From CAYRYU01 sp964428355 (GTDB lineage: Bacteria > Muiribacteriota > Ozemobacteria > Ozemobacterales > Ozemobacteraceae), in contig CAYRYU010000133.1 of the NCBI GenBank assembly GCA_964428355.1, positions 1 through 17,554 on the forward strand: DNA of 17,554 nt, read 5' to 3'. Positions within the stretch are counted from its first letter, which is position 1. Every line of letters begins with the position of its first letter. Under the pieces are notes generated by a model. The model saw only the letters and a program-made list of their open reading frames with translations, searched no databases and was not told the origin of the DNA. Positions 1-6,310 of the stretch are shown here, one piece after another. The translations under genes were made by a program, and so were the position numbers.

Positions 1-37
1 TTAACCAAAAAATCAATAGTCAGTATGAAGCATACTG

Positions 38-59
38 AAAAAAAAGACCCGAAGACGGG
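38..59 (-). terminator. rho-independent terminator-like hairpin with T8
   Basis: On the minus strand a 4-bp GC stem (cccg/cggg, 48-51 with 56-59, four-base loop) is followed by eight T residues (45-38). Immediately downstream lies a second perfect 7-bp hairpin (31-37 with 21-27, three-base loop), itself followed by a T-rich stretch. The first stem is short but the U-tract is strong. It would end any transcript coming through the 38-330 region. Confidence 0.5.
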
Positions 60-136
60 GGCCCGACTCCCGGTAGGGCCGCAAAAACCGGAAGACTATT
101 GTGGTTTGAAAACGGTTTTCCCCTTCCCGTGGTTCT

Positions 137-232
137 TTACAATGGGCAACCATCAACTGGGGTTGGAATACACTCAAACTGCGGTAGCGCGCGCTGGGAG
201 AGTGTTTCAAGCCTTGCCAAAGAACTTGGCAT
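137..232 (-). CDS. possible 31-aa small protein or leader peptide
   Basis: An ATG at 232 is preceded, with 8-nt spacing, by a good Shine-Dalgarno sequence (aaaaggag) on the minus strand. It opens 31 codons (begins MPSSLARLETL, ends DGCPL) closed by TAA. The peptide has two Cys and three Pro after residue 20 and no hydrophobic segment, so it is neither a signal peptide nor a small membrane protein. I do not recognise it. The start codon and ribosome-binding site lie inside the inverted repeats of the candidate structured RNA, so translation could be gated by folding, or the ORF could be a coincidence of that structure. Confidence 0.25.
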   Translation of the reverse strand: MPSSLARLETLSQRALPQFECIPTPVDGCPL

Positions 233-364
233 ACGTGACTCTCCTTTTTATGGGAGTGATCCCCGACTGCCTGGGAGGACCTAGGAAAAGAATCGGGATT
301 GCTTCCCTGTTGTCGCTTCCAGGCCCCTTCCATCCCGAAATTCGGGAAGCCCGGATCGGAATGG

Positions 365-443
365 AAAAGGGGGGCGGATCCCTCGGGAATCACGAGCGGG
401 AAACAGACTCCCCTGCTCGCGAATCGCGAGGATCCCGCCCCCC
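365..443 (-). terminator. long imperfect hairpin downstream of isocitrate dehydrogenase
   Basis: Positions 427-443 pair with 369-385 in a stem of about 16 bp, interrupted only by single-base bulges, with six consecutive G-C pairs at its base. A second stem (393-400 with 411-419, one bulge) stacks inside. On the minus strand the stem is followed by TTTT (368-365). Its position 24 bp after the isocitrate dehydrogenase stop codon fits a transcription terminator or a 3'-end-stabilising structure for that operon. Confidence 0.55.
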
Positions 444-466
444 TTCAGGGGACGCTCATTTCATCG

Positions 467-2707
467 TCAGGAGCGGGAGAACTCCTCCAGGATCGCGTTG
501 AAGGTCTTGCTGGGGCGCATTGCCTTTGTGACCTTGGAAACATCCGGTTGGTAGTAACCGCCGATGTCGACGGGCTTCCCGCGGGTGGCGTCGATCTCCG
601 CCAGGATGGCGTCGTGCCGTCCCGACAGGTCCTTTGCCAGAGCCTCGAAGCGGGTTTTCAGCCCCTTGTCGTCGTTCTGGGAAGCCATGGCCTCGGCCCA
701 GCGCCGGGCGAGGTGGACATGGGTTCCGCGGTTGTCGATGCCGCTCGCGGGGTCACGGGCGGGAGCGATGTTCTCGTCGAGAAGCTTTCCGATGGCGTCG
801 TTCAGAGCTTTGGCAAGAACCTCCGCCTGGGGGTTCTGGTTTCGGCGGCCGTAATCCTCCAGTGAAACTCCCAATGCAAGGAATTCACCCAGGGAATCCC
901 ATCTCAGGTGGCCCTCATCCACGAACTGCTGGACGTGTTTGGGGGCGGAACCGCCCGCCCCGGTCTCGTAAAGCCCGCCGCCGTTGAGCAGGGGGACGAT
1001 CGAAAGCATCTTGGCGCTGGTTCCAAGTTCAAGGATGGGGAAGAGGTCGGTGAGGTAGTCGCGCAAAACGTTTCCCGTGACCGAGATCGTGTCTTTCCCC
1101 TCCCGGACACGCTTCATGCTCTCGAGGATGGCTTCGCGCGTTCCGAGTATCTGGATGTCGAGGCCCTTGGTATCGTGGTCCTTCAGATACCGCTGGACCT
1201 TCTCGATCATGACGCTGTCGTGTGCCCTCTCCTTGTCGAGCCAGAAGTAGGCTGGAGTATTGGTGATCCTGGCGCGTTGGACGGCAAGTTTCACCCAATC
1301 CCTGATCGGGAGATCGCGGGTCTGGCAGCCGCGCCAGATGTCGCCTTTCTCGACGGAGTGCTCGATCAGGACCTTCCCTGAATCGTCGATCACCCGGACG
1401 GTCCCATCACCCTGGATCTCGAAAGTCTTGTCGTGGGATCCGTATTCCTCGGCCTTCTGGGCCATCAGGCCGATGTTCGAGACGCTCCCCATCTTTCGCG
1501 GATCGAACGCCCCGTTCTCTTTGCAAAACTCGATCGTGGCCTTGTATATTCCGGCGTAACATCGGTCGGGGATGACGGCTTTCATGTCCTGGAGCTTGCC
1601 GGCCTTGTCGTACATTTTTCCGCCGGCCCTTATCGCGGCCGGCATGGAGGCGTCGATGATGACGTCGCTGGGAACGTGCAGGTTGGTGATTCTCTTTTCG
1701 GAGTTGACCATCGCCAGCTGGGGATGCGAGTCGTAGACATTCTCGATGTCCTGCTCGATCTCCTTCCGCTTTTCCTCCGGAACCTCCTTGATCTTCTCGA
1801 AGAGCTCACCCAACCCGTTGTTGGGATTGATTCCCAGGGTCCTGAAGGTCTCCGCATGCTTCTCGTAGACGTCCTTGAAGAACACGCTCACGAAATGCCC
1901 GAACATGATGGGGTCCGAAACCTTCATCATGGTTGCTTTCAGGTGCACAGAGAAAAGGACTCCCTTGGCCTTTGCATCGGAAACCTGCTCCGCGATGAAC
2001 TCCCGAAGAGCCTTCCGGCTCATTCGTGCTCCGTCGATCACTTCGTCCTTCTGGAGGGATAGTTTGTCCTTGAGGATGGTCTCCTTCCCGTCTTTCCCGG
2101 TGAAGACGATCTTTACGGTGCAGGCCCTTTCCGCAACCGCCGATTTCTCGCTTCCGAAGAAATCTTCACTGGTCATGTGGGCGACATGGCATTTCGAATC
2201 CCGGGTCCAGGCTCCCATGGAATGGGGGTTCTTGCGAGCGTAGTCCTTCACCGGAGCCGCCACCCGGCGGTCCGAATTCCCTTCCCGGAGGACGGGGTTG
2301 ACCGCACTCCCAAGGATTTTCGCATAGCGGGCCTTGATCTCCTTCTCGGCGTCGGTCTTGGGTTCGACCGGGAAATCGGGAACCTTGTACCCGTGGGACT
2401 GGAGCTCCTTGATCGCCGCGGTCAGCTGGGGGACCGATGCGCTGATGTTGGGAAGCTTGACGATGTTCGCTTCCGGAGTATTGGCAAGGTCTCCCAGGAA
2501 AGCGAGGTCGTCGCTCTTCCGCTGTTCGGGCGTGAGCTGCTCGGGGAAGTTGGCGAGGATGCGTCCGGCAAGGGAGATGTCCCTGCGTTCGAACTCGATT
2601 CCCGCCGGGGCGCTGAAGCTCTGGATGATCGGCAGGAGCGAAACTGTCGCCAGCGCGGGGGCCTCGTCGGTATGGGTGTAATAGATCTTCACACTTTTGG
2701 CTGTCAT
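467..2707 (-). CDS. icd: isocitrate dehydrogenase, NADP-dependent, monomeric type
   Basis: This encodes 746 residues, the usual size of the monomeric IDH family (about 740 aa), which oxidatively decarboxylates isocitrate to 2-oxoglutarate with NADP+ in the TCA cycle. It is unrelated in size to the ~45-kDa homodimeric IDH. Family motifs are visible: REGNSDRR at 141-148, the VHLKATMMKVSDP segment with Lys257, the IDASMPAAIR segment with Asp352, Arg549-Asp550 and Asp554, and His591 and Arg602 near the cofactor site. These correspond, with a constant offset of two, to the substrate, metal and NADP residues of the Azotobacter vinelandii enzyme. Start ATG is preceded by aaagga about 10 nt upstream. 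The gene follows the winged-helix regulator by 44 bp on the same strand, so the two probably share a promoter. Confidence 0.97.
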   Translation of the reverse strand: MTAKSVKIYYTHTDEAPALATVSLLPIIQSFSAPAGIEFERRDISLAGRILANFPEQLTPEQRKSDDLAFLGDLANTPEANIVKLPNISASVPQLTAAIKELQSHGYKVPDFPVEPKTDAEKEIKARYAKILGSAVNPVLREGNSDRRVAAPVKDYARKNPHSMGAWTRDSKCHVAHMTSEDFFGSEKSAVAERACTVKIVFTGKDGKETILKDKLSLQKDEVIDGARMSRKALREFIAEQVSDAKAKGVLFSVHLKATMMKVSDPIMFGHFVSVFFKDVYEKHAETFRTLGINPNNGLGELFEKIKEVPEEKRKEIEQDIENVYDSHPQLAMVNSEKRITNLHVPSDVIIDASMPAAIRAGGKMYDKAGKLQDMKAVIPDRCYAGIYKATIEFCKENGAFDPRKMGSVSNIGLMAQKAEEYGSHDKTFEIQGDGTVRVIDDSGKVLIEHSVEKGDIWRGCQTRDLPIRDWVKLAVQRARITNTPAYFWLDKERAHDSVMIEKVQRYLKDHDTKGLDIQILGTREAILESMKRVREGKDTISVTGNVLRDYLTDLFPILELGTSAKMLSIVPLLNGGGLYETGAGGSAPKHVQQFVDEGHLRWDSLGEFLALGVSLEDYGRRNQNPQAEVLAKALNDAIGKLLDENIAPARDPASGIDNRGTHVHLARRWAEAMASQNDDKGLKTRFEALAKDLSGRHDAILAEIDATRGKPVDIGGYYQPDVSKVTKAMRPSKTFNAILEEFSRS

Positions 2708-2751
2708 GGAGTGGGATTCCTTTCTTTATAGGCGCGAAGCCTTCATTTCCA

Positions 2752-3195
2752 TCATTCGAAGTTCGAGCGGGTGAACTGATCGGAAGGCGATTCCCGCCGT
2801 TCTCCTCCATCGGAGCCGGAGGATACCGGGCGGGAGCTCTTCGGGGGAAGCCGTCTTGGGGCGGAAGCCGTTGCCCGGAGCCCGGATCCGGGGGATGATT
2901 CGAGAAGAAGCTCGATCAGGGCGGCGACGGATTTCCGCCGTTCGAGCGGGTGACGCAGGGCGAGGTCGGTTCTGACCGAATACCGGTTTCGCCGGCCCTT
3001 CCGCTCGGTGGTGAGATAGCCGCTTCCCTGGAGGTCCGCAATGATGCGCTGGACGCCACGTTCGGTGATCCCGATCTGGGTGGCCAGATCGCGGATCAAT
3101 ATTGTGGGGGACCGGACGACGCAAAGCAGGACATGCGCATGGTTGGTCAAGAATGTCCATTGCTGGCGGTTTTCCGTGATTCGCGAGGGTGTCAA
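2752..3195 (-). CDS. winged helix-turn-helix transcriptional regulator
   Basis: This encodes 147 residues. Residues about 10-95 form a MarR/ArsR-like winged helix: a first helix region, the recognition segment IGITERGVQRIIADLQGSGY, then a basic wing (ERKGRRNRYSV). The segment TFLTNHAHVLL near the N-terminus is typical of a stand-alone family of about 100-120 residues. The last 50 or so residues are low-complexity, rich in Ser, Arg and Pro, and look like a non-conserved tail. The start is a TTG codon, chosen because GGAGGG sits six bases upstream and the domain begins immediately after. The gene lies just before the isocitrate dehydrogenase gene on the same strand, so it may control that operon and itself. 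The ligand or signal is unknown. Confidence 0.8.
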   Translation of the reverse strand: MTPSRITENRQQWTFLTNHAHVLLCVVRSPTILIRDLATQIGITERGVQRIIADLQGSGYLTTERKGRRNRYSVRTDLALRHPLERRKSVAALIELLLESSPGSGLRATASAPRRLPPKSSRPVSSGSDGGERRESPSDQFTRSNFE

Positions 3196-3233
3196 GAGTG
3201 GCCCTCCATCCTTGCCGGTCAGGTATCAGACGA

Positions 3234-3262
3234 AATCTAGCACGAAAAGCCATAAACGTCAA
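3234..3262 (-). promoter_or_regulatory. sigma70-type promoter for the regulator/IDH operon
   Basis: On the minus strand TTGACG (3262-3257) is separated by exactly 17 bp from TAGATT (3239-3234). This places transcription start near 3227, about 30 nt before the TTG start of the winged-helix regulator. The -35 matches five of six consensus bases and the -10 four of six. It lies in the gap after the ankyrin pseudogene, so the regulator and IDH would be transcribed independently of it. Confidence 0.5.
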
Positions 3263-3276
3263 GTAGAATTCACGAA

Positions 3277-3635
3277 TTAAAATTCGTCATACGACATTTC
3301 ATTCCATAGGTGCAGAAAGTCACCGTTCCTGATCTCGGGGAGCGCCCCCTTGCACAGAAGGAACTCGATCAACGGATCGTTTCCGACTCTTGCTGCGAGA
3401 TGGAGAGCGGTGTTTCCGCTTCCATCCCTTGCATCGATCGGGACTCCCTGGAGATCAGCTTTTCCGCGATTCTGATCTGGGCAAAGCGTGGTGCGAAGAT
3501 GGCGACACGATGCAGGGGTGACAACCCTTCCGAGGTCCCTGCCTCCAACAAATTTCCTGGCGCAATGAAAAGGTGTGGAATTTGTTCGAGGCTCGCGATA
3601 TGATTCGTAAATGTCTTGACAGCAGCGCCACGCAT
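3277..3635 (-). pseudogene. ankyrin-repeat protein, frameshifted remnant
   Basis: Two ankyrin repeats are readable on the minus strand but in different frames. The upstream frame has GLSPLHRVAIF followed by RIAEKLIS. The downstream frame continues with GVPIDARDGSGNTALHLAAR and NDPLIEFLLCKGA. They join naturally at about 3455-3465 if one base is restored: the frames read ...AEKLIS then GVPIDARD..., the normal ankyrin turn. The product is also short, with no credible Shine-Dalgarno site or N-terminal region before the first repeat, and the only ATG (3635) lies 11 bp from the divergent gene. It is most likely a decayed, 5'-truncated gene. A single-base sequencing error in a short two-repeat protein is the alternative. 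Confidence 0.7.
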
Positions 3636-3646
3636 CGGAGCCGGGT

Positions 3647-4930
3647 ATGACCACCCCGAAGGAAATCGAGCAGCGGTTTTTTCTGGCTGATCTGATCGGC
3701 TCTTGGGTTGGTGACCCCTCGTCCGCAAAAGCGGGGAAGATAGCGGACTTCACACTCGCTCTGGGAGACAAGTTTCCTCGCCTCGGTCAGGCCGTCATCC
3801 AGGGTGAGGGTGAAGACCGGTATCTTGCGCGAAGAGACCAGTTTCAGAACTTTGGGCGGGGAAACCTGAAGCTCATGGTCCAGCTTTCCGAGCTTCCCAA
3901 GGTGGGCGGGATCCCCGACCAGGTCATGGCCCGTTCGATTTGGGACAAGCAGATCGTCGACACCTCGGACGCCAGGGTGGTCAGGGTCAACGACCTCGAG
4001 ATCGTCGAGGTCAAGGGCGACCTCAGGCTGGTGGGAGTCGATATCGGATTCCGTGGTCTTATGAGACGGCTGGGGTTCGAGAACTTCGTTTGCCCGGTCC
4101 TGGAGCGATTCAAGTTCCCGGTAAAGAATGAGATCATCGGCTGGGACATCGTCGAGAGCATCCCGACCAACTTTTCGCACCTGCGGCTGACGGTTTCCTC
4201 CCAGAAAATCAAGGATCTACATCCTGCCGATCTGGCCGACATCCTCGACGATCTGAGCGTTCAGGAAGGCCTTTCCATCATCCGAAGCCTCGATACGGAG
4301 ACTGCGGCGGAGACCCTCGCCGAAGCCGAAAGCGAGACCCAGGTCCAGCTGATAGGGCAACTCTCGCCGGAAAGGGCATCCGACATCCTCGAGGAGATGG
4401 AACCCGACGAAGCCGTCGACATCCTCCAGGATCTCGACCAGAAGAAGGCGAACGAGATCCTCTCCCACATGGATGGCGAAGAGGCGAGCGATGTCCGCGA
4501 ACTGCTGAAGCATGAGGAGAACACCGCGGGCGGTCTTATGAGCACCGGCTTCGCAACCATCTTCGAGGAGTTCACGGTCAAGGATGCCTTTTCCCACCTC
4601 CGTCTCGTGGCGGTCGACCTCGAGATCATCTACTATCTTTACGTGGTCGACCATCACGACCACCTGAAAGGGGTCGTTTCGATCCGGAACCTTCTCGTGG
4701 CGGACCCCAATGTCAGCGTTCTCACGATCATGAACGACAAGGTCATCCAGGTCACCCCCGAGACACCCCAGGAGGAGGTTGCAACGCTGATTTCGAAGTA
4801 TGACCTTCTTGCCCTCCCCGTCACGGGAAAGAGTGGGGAAATCCTCGGGGTCGTCACCGTCGATGACGTGATCGACCTGCTTCTCGACCACATGCCCAAG
4901 ATGTGGAAACGTCGGGCCATCACGAGCTGA
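3647..4930 (+). CDS. soluble PRC-barrel / MgtE-N / CBS-pair protein (Mg2+-sensor-like)
   Basis: This encodes 427 residues with no transmembrane segment. Domain order: a PRC-barrel-like domain (about 10-75, FFLADLIG then KIADFTLALG), a second PRC-like unit (about 95-145, IWDKQIVDTSDARVVRVNDL), an MgtE N-domain superhelix (about 185-290, HPADLADILDDL, ERASDILEEMEPDEAVDIL) and a CBS pair (about 295-415). In MgtE Mg2+ channels the N-domain and CBS pair form the cytosolic Mg2+ sensor that closes the pore. Here the protein stops where the plug helix and membrane domain would begin. The Nramp-family gene starts 18 bp downstream, so the protein may sense ions for, or dock on, that transporter. A ggag six bases before the ATG supports the start. 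Older annotations may call it a magnesium transporter, but it cannot transport by itself. Confidence 0.88.
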   Translation: MTTPKEIEQRFFLADLIGSWVGDPSSAKAGKIADFTLALGDKFPRLGQAVIQGEGEDRYLARRDQFQNFGRGNLKLMVQLSELPKVGGIPDQVMARSIWDKQIVDTSDARVVRVNDLEIVEVKGDLRLVGVDIGFRGLMRRLGFENFVCPVLERFKFPVKNEIIGWDIVESIPTNFSHLRLTVSSQKIKDLHPADLADILDDLSVQEGLSIIRSLDTETAAETLAEAESETQVQLIGQLSPERASDILEEMEPDEAVDILQDLDQKKANEILSHMDGEEASDVRELLKHEENTAGGLMSTGFATIFEEFTVKDAFSHLRLVAVDLEIIYYLYVVDHHDHLKGVVSIRNLLVADPNVSVLTIMNDKVIQVTPETPQEEVATLISKYDLLALPVTGKSGEILGVVTVDDVIDLLLDHMPKMWKRRAITS

Positions 4931-4948
4931 CGGGCGGGAAAACAGATA

Positions 4949-6247
4949 ATGCCGAATATCTTCAAACGTGCCCGCGTCCGGCTCATGATGCTCCTCGCGG
5001 TACTCGGGCCAGGGCTCATCACTGCCACGGTGGACAACGATTCCGGCGGGATCGCGACCTATTCCCTGGCCGGAGCCCTCTACGGATTCGATCTCCTCTG
5101 GACCCTCATTCCCGTCACGATTCTGCTGATCATCACCATGGAGATGAGTGCCCGACTCGGTGCGGCGACCGGACAGGGGCTTGCCGATCTGCTTCGCGAG
5201 CGGTTTGGGGTCAAGATAACCTTCTGGATGCTGCTGGCGGTTTTCCTTGCGAATTATGGAACCGTCCTGAGCGAGTTTTCTGGAATCGCAAGCTCGATCG
5301 ACATCCTGGGAGCCGCCCTCGGGTTCGGGGAAAATTTCCAGCTGCTGAAGTACATCCTGATCCCCCTCATGACTTTCGGGCTCTGGAAGCTGATCACGGA
5401 ATACGACTACATGAAGATCGAGAAGTTCTTCCTAGTCTCGATCGTCTTCTACCTCGCCTATCCCATCTCGGCCTACATGGCCCATCCCGACTGGGGGGCC
5501 GCCATGAAGGCTCTGGTGGTGCCGGTCTGGCGGTTCGACGCGGGATACTTCTTCACCATGATCGGACTCATAGGAACCACGATCACTCCATGGATGCAGT
5601 TCTATCTCCAATCCACCCTGATCGAAAAGGGGATCACCCTCAAGAGCTACCGGACCGCGAAGTGGGACGTGATTCTGGGATGCTCCACCACTGACGTGAT
5701 ATCCTTCTTCATAATCGTCGCGTGCGCCGTCACACTCCATTTCCACCCCAGCGGGAAGGTCCCGGTCGAATCTATTGGCGACATCGGGAGGGCACTCGTC
5801 CCCCTGGCGGGCCAATACGCGGGATATCTCTTCGCCTTCGGTCTCTTCAACGCCTCGATCTTCGGAGCCGCGGTCCTTCCGTTGTCCACCGCTTTCGCAA
5901 TCTGCGAGGGAATGGGTTGGGAACGTGGAATGAACAAAACATACGAGGAAGCCCCGCTCTTCTACTGGATCTTCTCCACCCTCCTGATCTCGGGGGCAGC
6001 CCTGGTCCTGATCCCGGGAATCAGCTTCCTTTACCTTTCCGTGATGCGGATCTCCCAGGTGGCACAAGGACTGATTCTTCCACCGTTTCTTTATTTCCTG
6101 GTCAAACTCGGTGATGACAAATCACTTTTGGGTGAGTATGCCAACCCCCGATGGTTGAGCATCCTCTCCTGGTTTTGCGTCGGGGTGCTCACGATAATAA
6201 ACATTCTGCTTCTCGGGTCGTCTCTATTGGAGATGTTCCGATCGTGA
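4949..6247 (+). CDS. Nramp (SLC11)-family transporter with atypical metal site, probable Mg2+ transporter
   Basis: This encodes 432 residues with about eleven hydrophobic helices, a normal length for Nramp. Nramp proteins are proton- or potential-driven divalent-cation importers. TM1 reads GPGLITATVDNDSGGIAT, so the canonical DPGN is DSGG (Asp31-Gly34): the Asp is kept and the Asn ligand is lost. TM6 reads GTTITPWMQ, so the canonical A-x-x-MPH is T-x-x-TPW (Thr210, Thr213, Trp215): the soft Met ligand and the His are lost. Loss of the Met that discriminates against Ca2+/Mg2+ is a feature of the Nramp-related magnesium transporters. Together with the preceding MgtE-sensor-like gene this favours Mg2+. 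The translation signal is weak (ggcggg about 10 nt upstream), consistent with coupling to the upstream gene. Confidence 0.88.
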   Translation: MPNIFKRARVRLMMLLAVLGPGLITATVDNDSGGIATYSLAGALYGFDLLWTLIPVTILLIITMEMSARLGAATGQGLADLLRERFGVKITFWMLLAVFLANYGTVLSEFSGIASSIDILGAALGFGENFQLLKYILIPLMTFGLWKLITEYDYMKIEKFFLVSIVFYLAYPISAYMAHPDWGAAMKALVVPVWRFDAGYFFTMIGLIGTTITPWMQFYLQSTLIEKGITLKSYRTAKWDVILGCSTTDVISFFIIVACAVTLHFHPSGKVPVESIGDIGRALVPLAGQYAGYLFAFGLFNASIFGAAVLPLSTAFAICEGMGWERGMNKTYEEAPLFYWIFSTLLISGAALVLIPGISFLYLSVMRISQVAQGLILPPFLYFLVKLGDDKSLLGEYANPRWLSILSWFCVGVLTIINILLLGSSLLEMFRS

Positions 6248-6252
6248 AGACC

Positions 6253-6310
6253 GGGTGAATCGATTCGTCCGGATTATTCCCCAATCAGATCCCACCATGG
6301 GGATTCACCC
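6253..6310. terminator. inverted repeat between convergent genes
   Basis: A perfect 9-bp inverted repeat (6253-6261 with 6302-6310, a 40-nt loop) lies between the convergent ends of the Nramp gene and the histidine kinase gene. Its right arm covers the kinase stop codon. A smaller tcccc/gggga pairing (6277-6281 with 6298-6302) competes with it. There is no clear U-tract on either strand, so a bidirectional terminator role is only a possibility. Confidence 0.3.

Larger units (their letters stand above)
38..330 (-). ncRNA. candidate structured RNA, class unknown
   Basis: No convincing protein spans this stretch, but on the minus strand it contains nested inverted repeats. An outer helix can form between 290-297 and 62-69 (8 pairs, one G-U), extended by 280-285 with 70-77 across a two-base bulge. 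A 7-bp perfect helix pairs 238-244 with 197-203, and inside it a 6-bp hairpin pairs 226-231 with 215-220. The minus strand then ends in a short GC hairpin and eight T residues. I could not match it to tmRNA, RNase P RNA, SRP RNA or a riboswitch, and it does not clearly resemble 6S RNA. No promoter was recognised. It could instead be an untranslated or spacer region with chance pairing, or a leader containing the small ORF at 137-232. Confidence 0.3.

Noticed and set aside
38..330. Assignment to tmRNA, RNase P RNA or SRP RNA
   Set aside because: None of the conserved core sequences of those RNAs could be found; 6S RNA could not be shown or excluded.
25..501. Plus-strand open frame of 158 codons at the left end
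   Set aside because: It overlaps the inverted-repeat region and the 3' end of icd, has no domain-like composition and no ribosome-binding site of note.
1433..2062. Plus-strand open frame of 209 codons inside isocitrate dehydrogenase
   Set aside because: It lies entirely antisense to a fully conserved enzyme and is rich in Val/Leu/Asp from reverse-reading its codons, with no motif.
3647..4930. Calling this gene an MgtE magnesium channel
   Set aside because: There is no transmembrane segment; the protein ends directly after the CBS pair, before the plug helix and pore.
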